This document shows positions 24,292 through 32,462 of a stretch of DNA of 43,807 nucleotides, piece by piece. The position numbers were made by a program, and so were the translations under genes. The DNA is taken from assembly GCA_004366205.1 (NCBI GenBank), contig SIRW01000036.1, forward strand, positions 1 through 43,807, written 5' to 3'. Every line of letters begins with the position of its first letter. Position 1 is the stretch's first letter. This stretch comes from Actinomycetota bacterium. GTDB taxonomy: Bacteria > Actinomycetota > Acidimicrobiia > Acidimicrobiales > CADCSY01. The notes beneath the pieces were generated by a model, which worked only from the letters and a program-made list of their open reading frames with translations, was not told the origin of the DNA and ran no database searches.

Positions 24292-24516
24292 CTACGCAGG
24301 GGGTGTATCACCCTCGTCGAGGCGCTCCACCGCCCGGCCCGACGCGCACCAGCGGCAGGTGACGTCCTCGACGGTCTCATCGAGCACCTCCTCGTCCTCC
24401 ACCGAGAGCTCGCCGCCGAGCGTGTAGTGGTGGAAGGCCCGGGTGCGGCGCGTGGTCGTGACGTCGAAGCGGGTCAGGTTCCCGCAGGCCGTGCAACGGT
24501 ACCGGGTGGCGGCCAT
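24292..24516 (-). CDS. Small zinc-ribbon-like protein
   Basis: A 74-residue protein starting at ATG 24516. YRCTACGNLTRFDVTTTRRT gives the first CXXC knuckle and DVTCRWC near residue 52 gives the second, so a four-Cys zinc ribbon is likely. An acidic segment (SVEDEEVLDETVED) lies between. Such ribbons bind nucleic acid or protein; no family name can be given. It is divergent from the SOS-controlled nuclease gene at 24594 and precedes the Cys-rich 75-residue gene. Confidence 0.72.
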   Translation of the reverse strand: MAATRYRCTACGNLTRFDVTTTRRTRAFHHYTLGGELSVEDEEVLDETVEDVTCRWCASGRAVERLDEGDTPPA

Positions 24517-24564
24517 CGCAGGGACTGTAGGCCGATCGCCGGCCGACCGGATCGTCCCCCGCCA

Positions 24565-24578
24565 CGAACGGTCGTTCG
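24565..24578. promoter_or_regulatory. LexA (SOS) box upstream of the DnaQ-UvrC fusion gene
   Basis: CGAACGGTCGTTCG matches the actinobacterial LexA consensus CGAAC-N4-GTTCG exactly; with flanking bases ACGAACG/CGTTCGT it is a seven-base inverted repeat around GT. It lies immediately upstream of the -10 box TAGAGT, where LexA would block transcription until DNA damage. The same site could also affect the divergent zinc-ribbon gene. Confidence 0.82.
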
Positions 24579-24580
24579 TC

Positions 24581-24586
24581 TAGAGT
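24581..24586 (+). promoter_or_regulatory. -10 box of the DnaQ-UvrC fusion gene, leaderless
   Basis: TAGAGT ends seven bases before the ATG at 24594 and only two bases after the LexA box. There is no ribosome site, so the transcript probably starts at the ATG. Confidence 0.6.
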
Positions 24587-24593
24587 CGGACGG

Positions 24594-26372
24594 ATGCGCC
24601 AGGCGAGCTTCGAGGACCTCGGCACGCCGTTGCACCAGGTGACGTTCTGCGTCGTCGACCTCGAGACCACGGGGGGATCGGCCGCGGACTGCCGCATCAC
24701 CGAGATCGGCGCCGTGAAGCTGCGCGGCGGCGAGTGCCTGGGCACCTTCCAGACGCTGGTGAACCCGGGCGCGGCGATCCCTCCCGCCATCACCGTGCTC
24801 ACCGGGATCACCCAGGCGATGGTCGCGCCCGCCCCGCCGGTCGAGCAGGTGCTGCCGGCCTTCCTGGAGTTCGCCCGGGGCACCGTGCTCGTCGGCCACA
24901 ACGCCCGCTTCGACCTGGCCTTCCTGCAGGCCGCCCTGGCCCGCACCGACCGGCCCCGCCTCGCCAACCGGGTGGTCGACACGTGCGCCCTGGCCCGCCG
25001 GCTCCTGGCCGACGAGGTGCCCAACCACCGTCTGGGCACGCTGGCCGAGCGCCTCCGGCTCCCCCACCGGCCCACGCACCGGGCGCTCGACGACGCCCTC
25101 GCCACGGGCGATCTGCTCCACCTGCTGCTCGAACGGGCCGCGGGCCTCGGGGTGCTCGGGCTCGACGACCTCCTCGCCCTGCCGACCATCGGCCGGCACC
25201 CGCAGGCGGCCAAGCTGCGCCTCACCGAGGGGCTCCCCCGCCGGCCCGGGGTCTACCTGTTCCGTGACCGGGGCGGCCGGGTGCTCTACGTGGGCAAGGC
25301 CACCAACCTCCGCCAGCGGGTGCGCAGCTACTTCTCGGGCGACTCCCGCCGCAAGGTGGGCCAGCTGCTGCGGGAGGTCGCGACCATCGACCACCTCGAG
25401 TGCATCGACCCGCTCGAGGCCGCCGTGCTCGAGGTCCGGCTGATCCACCGTCACCTCCCCCGGTTCAACCGCCGCGCCACCCGGTGGGCGCGCTACGTGT
25501 ACGTCAAGCTCACCCTCGACGAGCGGTGGCCCCGCCTGTCGGTCGTGCGGGACGCGCACCCCGGCGACGGGTGCGTGTACGTGGGCCCGCTGCCCTCCCG
25601 CCGGACCGCCGCGCAGGTGGTCGAGGCGATCGAGTCGGCCGTGCCGATCCGCCGGTGCCGGCAACGTCCCCCGGCGGCGCCCGTGGCGGCGCCGTGCACG
25701 CCCGCGCAGCTCGGGGTGGCCACCTGCCCGTGCGCCGGCACGGTCACGCCCGACGACTACGGCCGGCTGGTCGCCCGCGTGGTGCAGGGGCTCGAGCACG
25801 ACCCGGCGCTGCTGCTGGCTCCGCTCGAGCGACGCCTGCGGGCGCTTGCGGCCGGCGAGCGCTTCGAGGAGGCAGCCGCCGTGCGGGACCGGGCCGCCGC
25901 CCTGGCCGGCGCGCTCCGCCGGCAGCGCCGGTTCGCCGCCCTGCACGCAGCCGGTCGCGTGGTGCTCGACACCGGCGCGGCCGTCGTCGAGCTCGACCGC
26001 GGTCGCCTGGTCCGGGTGACGGCTCCCGCCGCCGGCGGATCGGCCGAGCTGCCCTTCGGCGGAAGCCAACCGCCACTGGAGCCAGGCGAGCCGGGCCCCG
26101 TGGCGCGGGAGCTGGCCGACGAGCTCGCCTGCGTTGCCGCCTGGCTCGACGCCAACGCCCACCGGGTCCGCCTGCTGTCGTGTGACGGGGAGCTGCGCTC
26201 CACATGGCCCGCCCTCCCGTCGTTCGAGCCGCGGACGGCGGCGGTAGCCTCGAAGCGTGGGATCGGTGCTGCTGTGGCTCGCCGTGCTGACCGTCGCGAT
26301 GGTCGCCGCGGTGGTGGCGACCTGGGCGGTCGTCCGGTGGCGGCTGGGGCGCCGCAACCGGGTCACGCCTGA
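24594..26372 (+). CDS. DEDDh exonuclease fused to UvrC-like GIY-YIG nuclease
   Basis: A 592-residue two-nuclease protein. Residues 15-180 are a DnaQ-like 3'-5' exonuclease: VVDLETTG (Asp22, Glu24), LVGHNARFDLAFL and HRALDDALATGD supply the DEDDh residues. Residues from about 215 form the UvrC/Cho GIY-YIG domain: PGVYLFRDRGGRVLYVGKAT, LRQRVRSYF and LEAAVLEVRLIHRHLPRFN. Four Cys follow (RRCRQR ... APCTP ... ATCPCAG), as in the iron-sulfur site of UvrC. RFEEAAAVRDRAAAL is a UVR motif. The UvrC C-terminal RNase H domain is absent. M. tuberculosis Rv2191 has the same fusion next to pimB and trpD (recalled). The LexA box and leaderless promoter point to an SOS repair role. The 3' end overlaps the next gene by 116 bp. 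Confidence 0.92.
   Translation: MRQASFEDLGTPLHQVTFCVVDLETTGGSAADCRITEIGAVKLRGGECLGTFQTLVNPGAAIPPAITVLTGITQAMVAPAPPVEQVLPAFLEFARGTVLVGHNARFDLAFLQAALARTDRPRLANRVVDTCALARRLLADEVPNHRLGTLAERLRLPHRPTHRALDDALATGDLLHLLLERAAGLGVLGLDDLLALPTIGRHPQAAKLRLTEGLPRRPGVYLFRDRGGRVLYVGKATNLRQRVRSYFSGDSRRKVGQLLREVATIDHLECIDPLEAAVLEVRLIHRHLPRFNRRATRWARYVYVKLTLDERWPRLSVVRDAHPGDGCVYVGPLPSRRTAAQVVEAIESAVPIRRCRQRPPAAPVAAPCTPAQLGVATCPCAGTVTPDDYGRLVARVVQGLEHDPALLLAPLERRLRALAAGERFEEAAAVRDRAAALAGALRRQRRFAALHAAGRVVLDTGAAVVELDRGRLVRVTAPAAGGSAELPFGGSQPPLEPGEPGPVARELADELACVAAWLDANAHRVRLLSCDGELRSTWPALPSFEPRTAAVASKRGIGAAVARRADRRDGRRGGGDLGGRPVAAGAPQPGHA
26245..26250 (+). promoter_or_regulatory. -10 box for the coiled-coil membrane protein gene
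   Basis: TAGCCT lies six bases before the GTG at 26257, inside the 3' end of the nuclease gene. It supports that GTG as a leaderless start. Confidence 0.45.
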
Positions 26373-26844
26373 CCGGCCGTCGAACGCCCCGCTGTCGTGG
26401 CTGTGGTCCGGCAGCCGGGCCGCCCGCCTCCACCGCCGCCTCCAGCGCGCCGTGGCCACGGCGTGGCTGCGCCCAGGCGGACAGCGCCGGCGCCGCCGGC
26501 AGGACGCGAGCGAGCTCGACCAGCTGGCGGCGGCGGTCGGCGCGCAGGCGGCCGGCATCGACCACCTGCTCGTGGTGGCGGCGGGCGCCCGGGGCCGGGC
26601 CCGTCACGCGGCCCTGAGCGCCGCCGAGGCCCAGGTCGTGCAGGTCGAGCAGCTCGCCCGCCGGGTGGCCGTCCTCGCCTCGCAGCACCAGCCGGGCCTC
26701 GAGTCCCGCAGCCTCGCCCAGGTGCGTGAGCGGATCGAGGCCCTCGAGTCGGCTCGTGCGGACCTCGCCCGCATCGAGGCCGCCCTCCGCGATCCCGCCA
26801 TCGCCGCCGGCCTCCCGGCCTCCCCCGACCGCCGCGCCGGCTGA
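26257..26844 (+). CDS. Single-pass membrane protein with cytoplasmic coiled coil
   Basis: A 195-residue protein. A signal-anchor helix comes first (LLWLAVLTVAMVAAVVATWA), then a strongly basic stretch (RWRLGRRNR, GGQRRRRRQ) and long helices with heptad-like pattern (ELDQLAAAVGAQAAGIDHLL, LAQVRERIEALESARADLAR). No enzyme motif is seen. The GTG start at 26257 lies inside the nuclease gene. It separates the nuclease from convergent trpD. Function unknown; a structural or membrane-associated adaptor role is only a guess. Confidence 0.7.
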   Translation: MGSVLLWLAVLTVAMVAAVVATWAVVRWRLGRRNRVTPDRPSNAPLSWLWSGSRAARLHRRLQRAVATAWLRPGGQRRRRRQDASELDQLAAAVGAQAAGIDHLLVVAAGARGRARHAALSAAEAQVVQVEQLARRVAVLASQHQPGLESRSLAQVRERIEALESARADLARIEAALRDPAIAAGLPASPDRRAG

Positions 26845-26950
26845 CCCCCACCCCCGTTCTGGGTCGCCCACGTCTCACCGGCGTGAAACCGGAGCCACCC
26901 GGAACCGCCGCCCCGGCACCCTCCGGCACCCTCCCGGCGCCGCCCTGCGG

Positions 26951-28033
26951 TCAGCCGGTGGTGGGCTCGGCGGCGGCCTCGGCGCTGACGGCGACGAGCC
27001 GCTCGAGGACCGCGGCGGCTCGCCCGTCGTCCACGGCCGCTGTCGCCAGCTCGAGGCCGGCGGCCAGGTCGGTGACGGCACCCCCCGCCACCAGGCCGGC
27101 GGCGGCGTTCAGGAGCACGACGTCGCGGTGCGGACCGGCCTCGCCCGCCAGCACGGCCCGGGCGAGCTCGGCGTTGGCCTCGGCGTCCCCGCCGCGCAGC
27201 TGCTCGGGCCGCGCCCGGGGCACCCCGAGGTCGGCGGGGTCGACGACGTAGGTGCGCACCGCATCGGCGGTGACGTCGTGGACGGTGCTGGTCGTGGTGG
27301 TGGTGAGCTCATCGAGGCCGTCGTGGCCGTGGACGACGAGCGCTCGCTCCACCCCGAGGGTCTGCAGCACCCCGACGACCCGCTCGGCCATGACCGGGTC
27401 GCTCACGCCCAGGACCTGACGCCGGACGCCTGCGGGGTTGGCGAGGGGGCCGAGGAAGTTGAACACGGTACGGATCCCGATCTCGCGCCGGGTGGGGCCG
27501 GCGTGGCGCATGGCGGGGTGGAACCGGGGGGCGAAGCAGAACCCCATGCCGGCCTCGGCGACGCAGCGGGCGACGCCCTCGGGCCCGAGGTCGACGGCCA
27601 CGCCCAGCGCCTCCAGCACGTCGGCCGACCCGCACGTGGAGGACGCCCGCCGGTTGCCGTGCTTGCAGACCGCCACGCCGGCGCCGGCGATGACGAAGCC
27701 GGCGATGGTCGAGACGTTGAACGCGGCTTCCCGCCGGCTGGCGGCCCCGCCGGTGCCGCACGTGTCGACGGCCTGGCGACCGGCGGGCAGGTCGAGGGTC
27801 ATCGCCACGGCCCGCTCGCGCATGGCGGTGACGAGCCCCGCCATCTCGCCGACGGTCTCGCCCTTCATCCGCAGGGCCACGGCGAAGGCGGCCACCTGCG
27901 AGGGCGTCGCCTGGCCGTCGAGCACGTCGCCCAGCGCGGCCGCGGCCTCCACCGAGGTCAGGTCGCGACGCTCGACGAGGGCGGTGAGCACGACGGGCCA
28001 GCCACCCAGGTCCTCGAGGGTCGCGGTGGTCAC
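26951..28033 (-). CDS. trpD: Anthranilate phosphoribosyltransferase
   Basis: A 360-residue enzyme of tryptophan synthesis that joins anthranilate and PRPP. The PRPP-binding glycine loop VDTCGTGGAASRREAAFNVS, the signature KHGNRRASSTCGSADVLEALG, GFCFAPRFHPAMRHAGPTRR and RTVFNFLGPLANPAG are all intact. The GTG at 28033 is chosen because upstream codons in this frame run into whiB and the conserved helix LVERRDLTSVEAAAALGDVL begins soon after. No other trp genes are present in the window; an isolated trpD beside the DnaQ-UvrC gene is also the mycobacterial arrangement (Rv2192c, recalled). It ends 106 bp from the convergent membrane-protein gene. Confidence 0.95.
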   Translation of the reverse strand: MTTATLEDLGGWPVVLTALVERRDLTSVEAAAALGDVLDGQATPSQVAAFAVALRMKGETVGEMAGLVTAMRERAVAMTLDLPAGRQAVDTCGTGGAASRREAAFNVSTIAGFVIAGAGVAVCKHGNRRASSTCGSADVLEALGVAVDLGPEGVARCVAEAGMGFCFAPRFHPAMRHAGPTRREIGIRTVFNFLGPLANPAGVRRQVLGVSDPVMAERVVGVLQTLGVERALVVHGHDGLDELTTTTTSTVHDVTADAVRTYVVDPADLGVPRARPEQLRGGDAEANAELARAVLAGEAGPHRDVVLLNAAAGLVAGGAVTDLAAGLELATAAVDDGRAAAVLERLVAVSAEAAAEPTTG

Positions 28034-28052
28034 GCGTGCCGGCCCGATGGGC

Positions 28053-28283
28053 TCAGGCCGTCCGGCGCCGTTGCCGGATGATGCGGCGCCGCTCGCGCTC
28101 GGTGGCGCCACCCCAGACGCCCTCGCGCTCGCGGGCCGACAGGGCGAACTCGAGGCAGGACTCCTCGACGGAACAGAGCGCGCAGACCGCCTTCGCCGCG
28201 CCGGCCTCCTCGTCGGAGGCCGGGTAGAAGATCTCGGGATCGAGACCGCGGCACGCGGCGTGCTGGCGCCAGCTCTGGTTCAT
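28053..28283 (-). CDS. WhiB-family iron-sulfur transcription regulator
   Basis: A 76-residue Wbl protein. The four cluster cysteines are C11, C34, C37 and C43 (CALCSVEESC gives the CX2CX5C part). The GVWGG turn follows, and the C-terminus is basic (ERERRRIIRQRRRT) for DNA binding. It binds a [4Fe-4S] cluster and acts with the primary sigma factor, as in other actinobacteria. Size and motifs are closest to the WhiB1/WhiB2 class, but I cannot place it in a subclass. The ATG at 28283 has a TGAGGATC ribosome site. It ends 19 bp before the trpD start on the same strand; upstream lies a bldC-like gene. Confidence 0.95.
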   Translation of the reverse strand: MNQSWRQHAACRGLDPEIFYPASDEEAGAAKAVCALCSVEESCLEFALSAREREGVWGGATERERRRIIRQRRRTA

Positions 28284-28410
28284 GGGGGGATCCTCAGTCG
28301 TGGTGGGTGTTCTGGACGCGCCGGAGTATGGATCACCGCCGACCGCGACGTCCAGGGTCGCCCCCCAGGGGTCGGACCGGCGTCCGGCTGGCCGGGCCGG
28401 GTCCGCCTGC

Positions 28411-28686
28411 TCAGCCGGCGGCGACGCCCCCGTCGGGTCGCTGGGCCTCGAGCAGCAGGGCCCGCACCTGCTCGGCCGGGTAGCGGCGGTGCCCGCCGGG
28501 CGTGCGCACCGAGGGGATGCGGCCCTTGCGGGCCCAGTCGGTGACGGCGCGCTCGGAGACCTGGAAGAGCAGGGCGACCTCGCGCGTGCGCAGCAGCCGG
28601 CCCTCGAGGGCCTCGGGCACGTCGGCGGTGCCGAACAGCTCACGGACCAGGGCCTCGCGCTCGGTGGCTGCTCGGTCGCGGCTCAT
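28411..28686 (-). CDS. bldC: BldC-like MerR-type DNA-binding protein
   Basis: A 91-residue protein. Residues 33-85 form a single winged helix domain (LLRTREVALLFQVSERAV, TDWARKGRIPSVRTPGGHRRYPAEQVRALL), closely like Streptomyces BldC (AEVATMFRVDPKTV, GGHRRY). BldC proteins bind DNA as head-to-tail oligomers on direct repeats and time development. The N-terminal 30 residues are an acidic-basic extension absent from the 68-residue Streptomyces protein. The ATG at 28686 has GCAGGAGC upstream. The neighbouring WhiB gene makes a small regulatory pair. Other excisionase-type HTH proteins share this fold, so a different regulator is possible. Confidence 0.85.
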   Translation of the reverse strand: MSRDRAATEREALVRELFGTADVPEALEGRLLRTREVALLFQVSERAVTDWARKGRIPSVRTPGGHRRYPAEQVRALLLEAQRPDGGVAAG

Positions 28687-28837
28687 GGCTGCTCCTGCTC
28701 GACCGGCGCGTCTCGCCGGTGCTGCCGACAGTGTGACGGGTGCCCGAGTGGCCCTCAATGGCCCTCCTGGACCATTTCGGGCATGACCCGCCCGGAGGAT
28801 GCGGCCGGCCGCTGGACGGCGATCGGGAGGCCAGCCC

Positions 28838-28843
28838 TAGGAT
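28838..28843 (+). promoter_or_regulatory. -10 box of glpD, leaderless
   Basis: TAGGAT ends eight bases before the glpD ATG at 28852. The intergenic stretch before it (from 28687) has a short direct repeat TGGCCCTC twice near 28750; no operator could be defined. Confidence 0.5.
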
Positions 28844-28851
28844 GCCGGGCC

Positions 28852-30510
28852 ATGGACTTCGACCGGGCCGGCGCCCTGCGACGCCTGGCCGACGAGGACT
28901 TCGACGTGCTGGTCGTCGGGGGCGGCATCACCGGGGTGGGGGTGGCGCTCGACGCCGCCACCCGGGGCCTGCGCACCGGGCTGGTCGAGCGGCACGACTT
29001 CGCCTCGGGCACGTCGTCGAAGTCCTCGAAGCTCGTCCACGGCGGGCTCCGCTACCTGCAACAACGGGAGTTCCGCCTGGTGTACGAGGCGCTCGCGGAG
29101 CGCCAGCGCCTCCGGAACACGGCCCCTCACCTGGTGCGGTTGCTGCCCTTCCTGATCCCGCTGTTCGGCTCCGGGGGGGCCATCAACCCGAAGCTCGCCC
29201 GGGCCGTGCGCTGGGCGCTGTGGATGTACGACTTCACCGGCGGGGCCCGCATCGGCAAGCTCCACGAGCGGGTCACCGCCGAGGAGGCCCTCGCCCACCT
29301 GCCGATCCTCGATCCCGCCAAGGTCGTCGGCGGCTTCGTCTACTACGACGCCCAGACCGACGACGCCCGCCTGACCCTGGCCGTGGCCCGCACCGCCGCC
29401 GAGCACGGCGCCGCCGTGGCCAACTACGCCGTGCTGCGGGGCATCGAGCGAGACGACGCCGGCCGGGTGCGCGCCGCCGTCGTCGAGGCCGACGGTGAGC
29501 GCTTCGAGGTCCGCACCCGGCTCGTCGTCAACGCCGGCGGCGTGTGGGCGGACGAGATCCGGGCGCTGGACGAGGGCCGGAACCCGGCGTCGATTCGTCC
29601 GGCGAAGGGCGTGCACCTGGCGGTGCCGTGGGAGAAGGTCCGCAACGACATCGCCGTCGTCGTACCGGTTCGGGGTGACCGCCGCTCGGTGTTCGTGATC
29701 CCCCAGGGCCCGCACACCTACATCGGCACGACCGACACCGACTACGACGGGCCCCTCGACGATCCGCACTGCACGACCGAGGACGTCGAGTACCTGCTGG
29801 GTGCGCTGAACGGGTGGGTCACCGAGAAGCTCACCCCCGGGGACGTGGTCGGCACCTGGGCCGGGCTCCGCCCGCTGGTCAGAGGCGAGACCGACGACCG
29901 CACGGCCGACCTGTCCCGGAACCATCAGGTGCAGCGCTCGCCGAGCGGGGTCATCACCGTGACCGGCGGGAAGCTCACCACCTACCGGCGCATGGCCGCC
30001 GACACCGTCGACGAGGCCGTCAGGGCGCTGGGCCGGGGTGGCCGGTGCCGGACGCGCGCCCTCGCCCTCCACGGCGCCGACGGCACCCACGAGCTGCGGC
30101 AACCGGGCGCGGCCGACCGGCTCGGCCTCGACGGCGACCTGCTCGAGCACCTCGTGGGCCGCTACGGCGGCCAGGCGCGCGCGCTCGCCGCCATGCTCGC
30201 CGCCGACCCGGACCTGGGCCGGCGGGTCGTCCCGTCGCTCCCCCACGTGTGGGCCGAGGCCCGCTACGCCGCCCGCTACGAGATGGCCCGCACGCTCGAC
30301 GACATCCTCACCCGCCGGCTCCCCGCCCGCTGGCTCGCCGCCGAGGAGGCCGCCGCCGCGGCCCCGGACATCGCCGCCCTCGTCGGCCCCGACCTGGGCT
30401 GGGACGGGGCCGAGCAGGCGCGCCAGGTCGACGCCTTCCGCCGCCTGGTGGCCGCCGACCGCACCGCCGCCGGCCTCGCCACGTCCGCCGGGGCCGGGAT
30501 GCCGTCGTGA
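28852..30510 (+). CDS. glpD: Glycerol-3-phosphate dehydrogenase (FAD, GlpD/GlpA type)
   Basis: A 552-residue flavoenzyme. The FAD-binding Rossmann motif VLVVGGGITGVGVALDAATRG (residues 19-39) is followed by DFASGTSSKSSKLVHGGLRYL, a GlpD hallmark. GPHTYIGTTDTDYDG, GLRPLV and GVITVTGGKLTTYRRMA match the family, and the C-terminal DAO_C domain contains the helical end YAARYEMARTLDDILTRR. It oxidises glycerol-3-phosphate to DHAP at the membrane and passes electrons to quinone. The leaderless ATG at 28852 starts an operon with overlapping genes: AGPS-like flavoprotein, membrane protein and FGGY kinase. It would use the product of glpK at 8740. Confidence 0.95.
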   Translation: MDFDRAGALRRLADEDFDVLVVGGGITGVGVALDAATRGLRTGLVERHDFASGTSSKSSKLVHGGLRYLQQREFRLVYEALAERQRLRNTAPHLVRLLPFLIPLFGSGGAINPKLARAVRWALWMYDFTGGARIGKLHERVTAEEALAHLPILDPAKVVGGFVYYDAQTDDARLTLAVARTAAEHGAAVANYAVLRGIERDDAGRVRAAVVEADGERFEVRTRLVVNAGGVWADEIRALDEGRNPASIRPAKGVHLAVPWEKVRNDIAVVVPVRGDRRSVFVIPQGPHTYIGTTDTDYDGPLDDPHCTTEDVEYLLGALNGWVTEKLTPGDVVGTWAGLRPLVRGETDDRTADLSRNHQVQRSPSGVITVTGGKLTTYRRMAADTVDEAVRALGRGGRCRTRALALHGADGTHELRQPGAADRLGLDGDLLEHLVGRYGGQARALAAMLAADPDLGRRVVPSLPHVWAEARYAARYEMARTLDDILTRRLPARWLAAEEAAAAAPDIAALVGPDLGWDGAEQARQVDAFRRLVAADRTAAGLATSAGAGMPS

Positions 30511-32073
30511 GCCGTCCGACCGCGCTGCCGGGGGCGCCGACGCCGCCGATCGCCCTCGAGGACGCGGCCGGCGCCCGCCGGCGCGTCGGCGCCCGGGTGG
30601 TCGAGGTGCCCGACGCCGTCCTCGAGCGCCTCCGCGGCGCCTGCGCCGCCGTCGACGTCGACCCCGTCGCGCTCGCCGAGGCGAGCCGCGACTGGTGGCC
30701 GCTGGCGATGACCTGGGCGCTGGAGGGCCAGGTGCCGGGCCGGGCCGAGGCGGTGTGCCGCCCGGCGAGTGCCGAGGAGGTGGCGGCCGTGCTCGCCGTG
30801 TGCAGCGAGGCCCGGGTGCCGGTCACCGCCGCCGCGGGCAGGAGCGGGGTGTGCGGCGCGAGCGTGCCCGTCCACGGCGGTGTCGTGCTCGACCTCACCG
30901 GGCTCGCCGGGGTGGTCGACGTCGACCGCACCTCGCTGGTGCTCGACGTCCTGCCCGGCACCTTCGGCGACGCCCTCGAGGGCCACCTGCGCGCCGAGCA
31001 CGGGCTGACCCTCGGGCACTGGCCCCAGTCGATCGCCCTGTCCACCGTCGGCGGATGGCTGGCGTGCCGCTCGGCGGGCCAGCTGTCCAACCGCTACGGC
31101 AAGATCGAGGACCTCGTGCTCGGCCTCGACGTCGCCCTGGCCGACGGCCGGCTGATCCGCACGGGCGGGGCGCCCCGGGCCGCGGTTGGACCTGACCTGA
31201 CCCAGCTGTTCGTGGGCTCGGAGGGCACGCTCGGGATCATCACCGGGGCCCGGCTGCGGCTCAGCCCCGCGCCGGCGTCGGAGCGGCGGGCCGCCTGGGG
31301 GTTCGACAGCTTCGCCGGCGTCGGAGCGGCGGGCCGCCTGGGGGTTCGACAGCTTCGCCGACGGGCTCGACGTGTGCCGGCGGGTGATCCAGCGGGGCGC
31401 GCCCGTCGCCGTGCTGCGCCTCTACGACGCCACCGAGGCCGACCGCAGCTACCAGACCGGCGACCGCCACGTGGTGCTGGCGCTCGACGAGGGCGACCCG
31501 GCGATGATCGAGGCGTCGATGCGCGTGCTGGAGGAGGAGTCCGCGGCCACGCCGGGCGCGGAGCGCCTCGACGACGAGCTCGTGGGGCGGTGGCTCGAGC
31601 ACCGCAACGACGTCGCCGCCCTGGAGGCCCTGACCCGCAAGGGGTTCGTGGTCGACACGATGGAGGTCGCCGCGCCCTGGGCCGCGCTCGACCGCATCTA
31701 CGAGCGCACGGTCGAGGCGATCCGCGCCGTCCCGGGGGCGCTGGCGGCATCGGCCCACCAGTCCCACGCCTACCGCGACGGCGCGTGCCTGTACTTCATG
31801 TACTTCACGTTCGCCGGCCGGCCGCCCGCCGAGGACAAGGACGCCTTCTACACCGCGGTCTGGGACGCCGGCACCCGGGCCGTGCTGGCCGAGGGCGGGG
31901 CGCTCAGCCACCACCACGGGGTCGGCCTGAACCGCAGCCGCTTCGTGGCCGAGGCGCTCGGCCCCGCGCTCGACGTGCTCGCCGCCCTCAAGGGCGCGCT
32001 CGACCCGGCGGGCGTGCTGAACCCCGGCAAGCTCGGCCTGCCCTCACCGTTCGGGCCCGTCGGCTGGCCGTGA
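30507..32073 (+). pseudogene. Alkyl-DHAP-synthase-like FAD-linked oxidase, frameshifted by a 43-bp duplication
   Basis: FAD-linked oxidase of the PCMH/vanillyl-alcohol-oxidase fold. The GTG start at 30507 overlaps the glpD stop. The FAD half has PASAEEVAAVLAVC, AAAGRSGVCGASVPVHGG, LALSTVGGW-type ISTxGGW (here IALSTVGGWLACRS), and VGSEGTLGIITGARLRLSP. The C-terminal half has SAHQSHAYRDGACLYFMYFT and the triple-His LSHHHGVGLNRSRF, as in alkyldihydroxyacetonephosphate synthases. A perfect 43-bp tandem duplication at 31270-31355 shifts the frame between the halves; deleting one copy gives an intact 507-residue protein reading AAWGFDSFADGLDVC. In actinobacteria such proteins often sit by glpD. Substrate unknown; ether-lipid synthesis is possible but unproven. 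Confidence 0.87.
31270..31360. repeat. 43-bp tandem duplication breaking the flavoprotein gene
   Basis: Bases 31270-31312 recur at 31313-31355; identity at offset 43 runs for 48 bases because CGCCG also follows the second copy. The unit is not a multiple of three and shifts the frame. Confidence 0.96.
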
Positions 32074-32462
32074 GGACCGGGCTGCAGCCAGCCGCCCTCG
32101 CCTTCGGGGCGGCCGTCGCCGTCGCCATCGCCGTGCCCGCCCAGCTGATCGGCCAGGTCGTGGTCGCCGACGACGCCGACGGCCTGCTGTTCGCCGTCTA
32201 CGTGCTCGTGCTGGTGGGCTTCGCCGTCGGGGGCGCCGCCGCCGCCCGGCGGGCGCCCGACGCGCCCCTCAGCAACGCCGCCGTCGCCGCCCTGGCCGCC
32301 TTCGCGGCCGTGCAGGCCGTCGGGGTGGCCCTGCGGCTCGCCCGCGGCGACGACATCCCGGTGCTCGCCGTGGTGTTCAACGGCCTGCTCGCCTACGGCG
32401 CCGGGCTCCTCGGCGGCGCCGTGGCCGGCCGCCGGCGCCCCGACCGCAGCGTGACGCCATGA
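32070..32462 (+). CDS. Four-helix membrane protein of unknown function
   Basis: A 130-residue protein with GTG at 32070 overlapping the previous stop (GTGA). Four hydrophobic helices are evident: ALAFGAAVAVAIAVPAQLIG, LLFAVYVLVLVGFAVGGAAA, AAVAALAAFAAVQAVGVAL and FNGLLAYGAGLLGGAVAG. The pattern resembles small four-helix families such as TIGR04086. It is embedded in the glpD-flavoprotein-kinase operon by overlaps, so it may help the membrane flavoenzymes or a transport step. No catalytic motif. Confidence 0.75.
   Translation: MRTGLQPAALAFGAAVAVAIAVPAQLIGQVVVADDADGLLFAVYVLVLVGFAVGGAAAARRAPDAPLSNAAVAALAAFAAVQAVGVALRLARGDDIPVLAVVFNGLLAYGAGLLGGAVAGRRRPDRSVTP

Noticed and set aside
26915-26934. 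Ten-base tandem repeat GGCACCCTCC in the gap before trpD
   Set aside because: Only two short units in GC-rich DNA; no structure or function visible.
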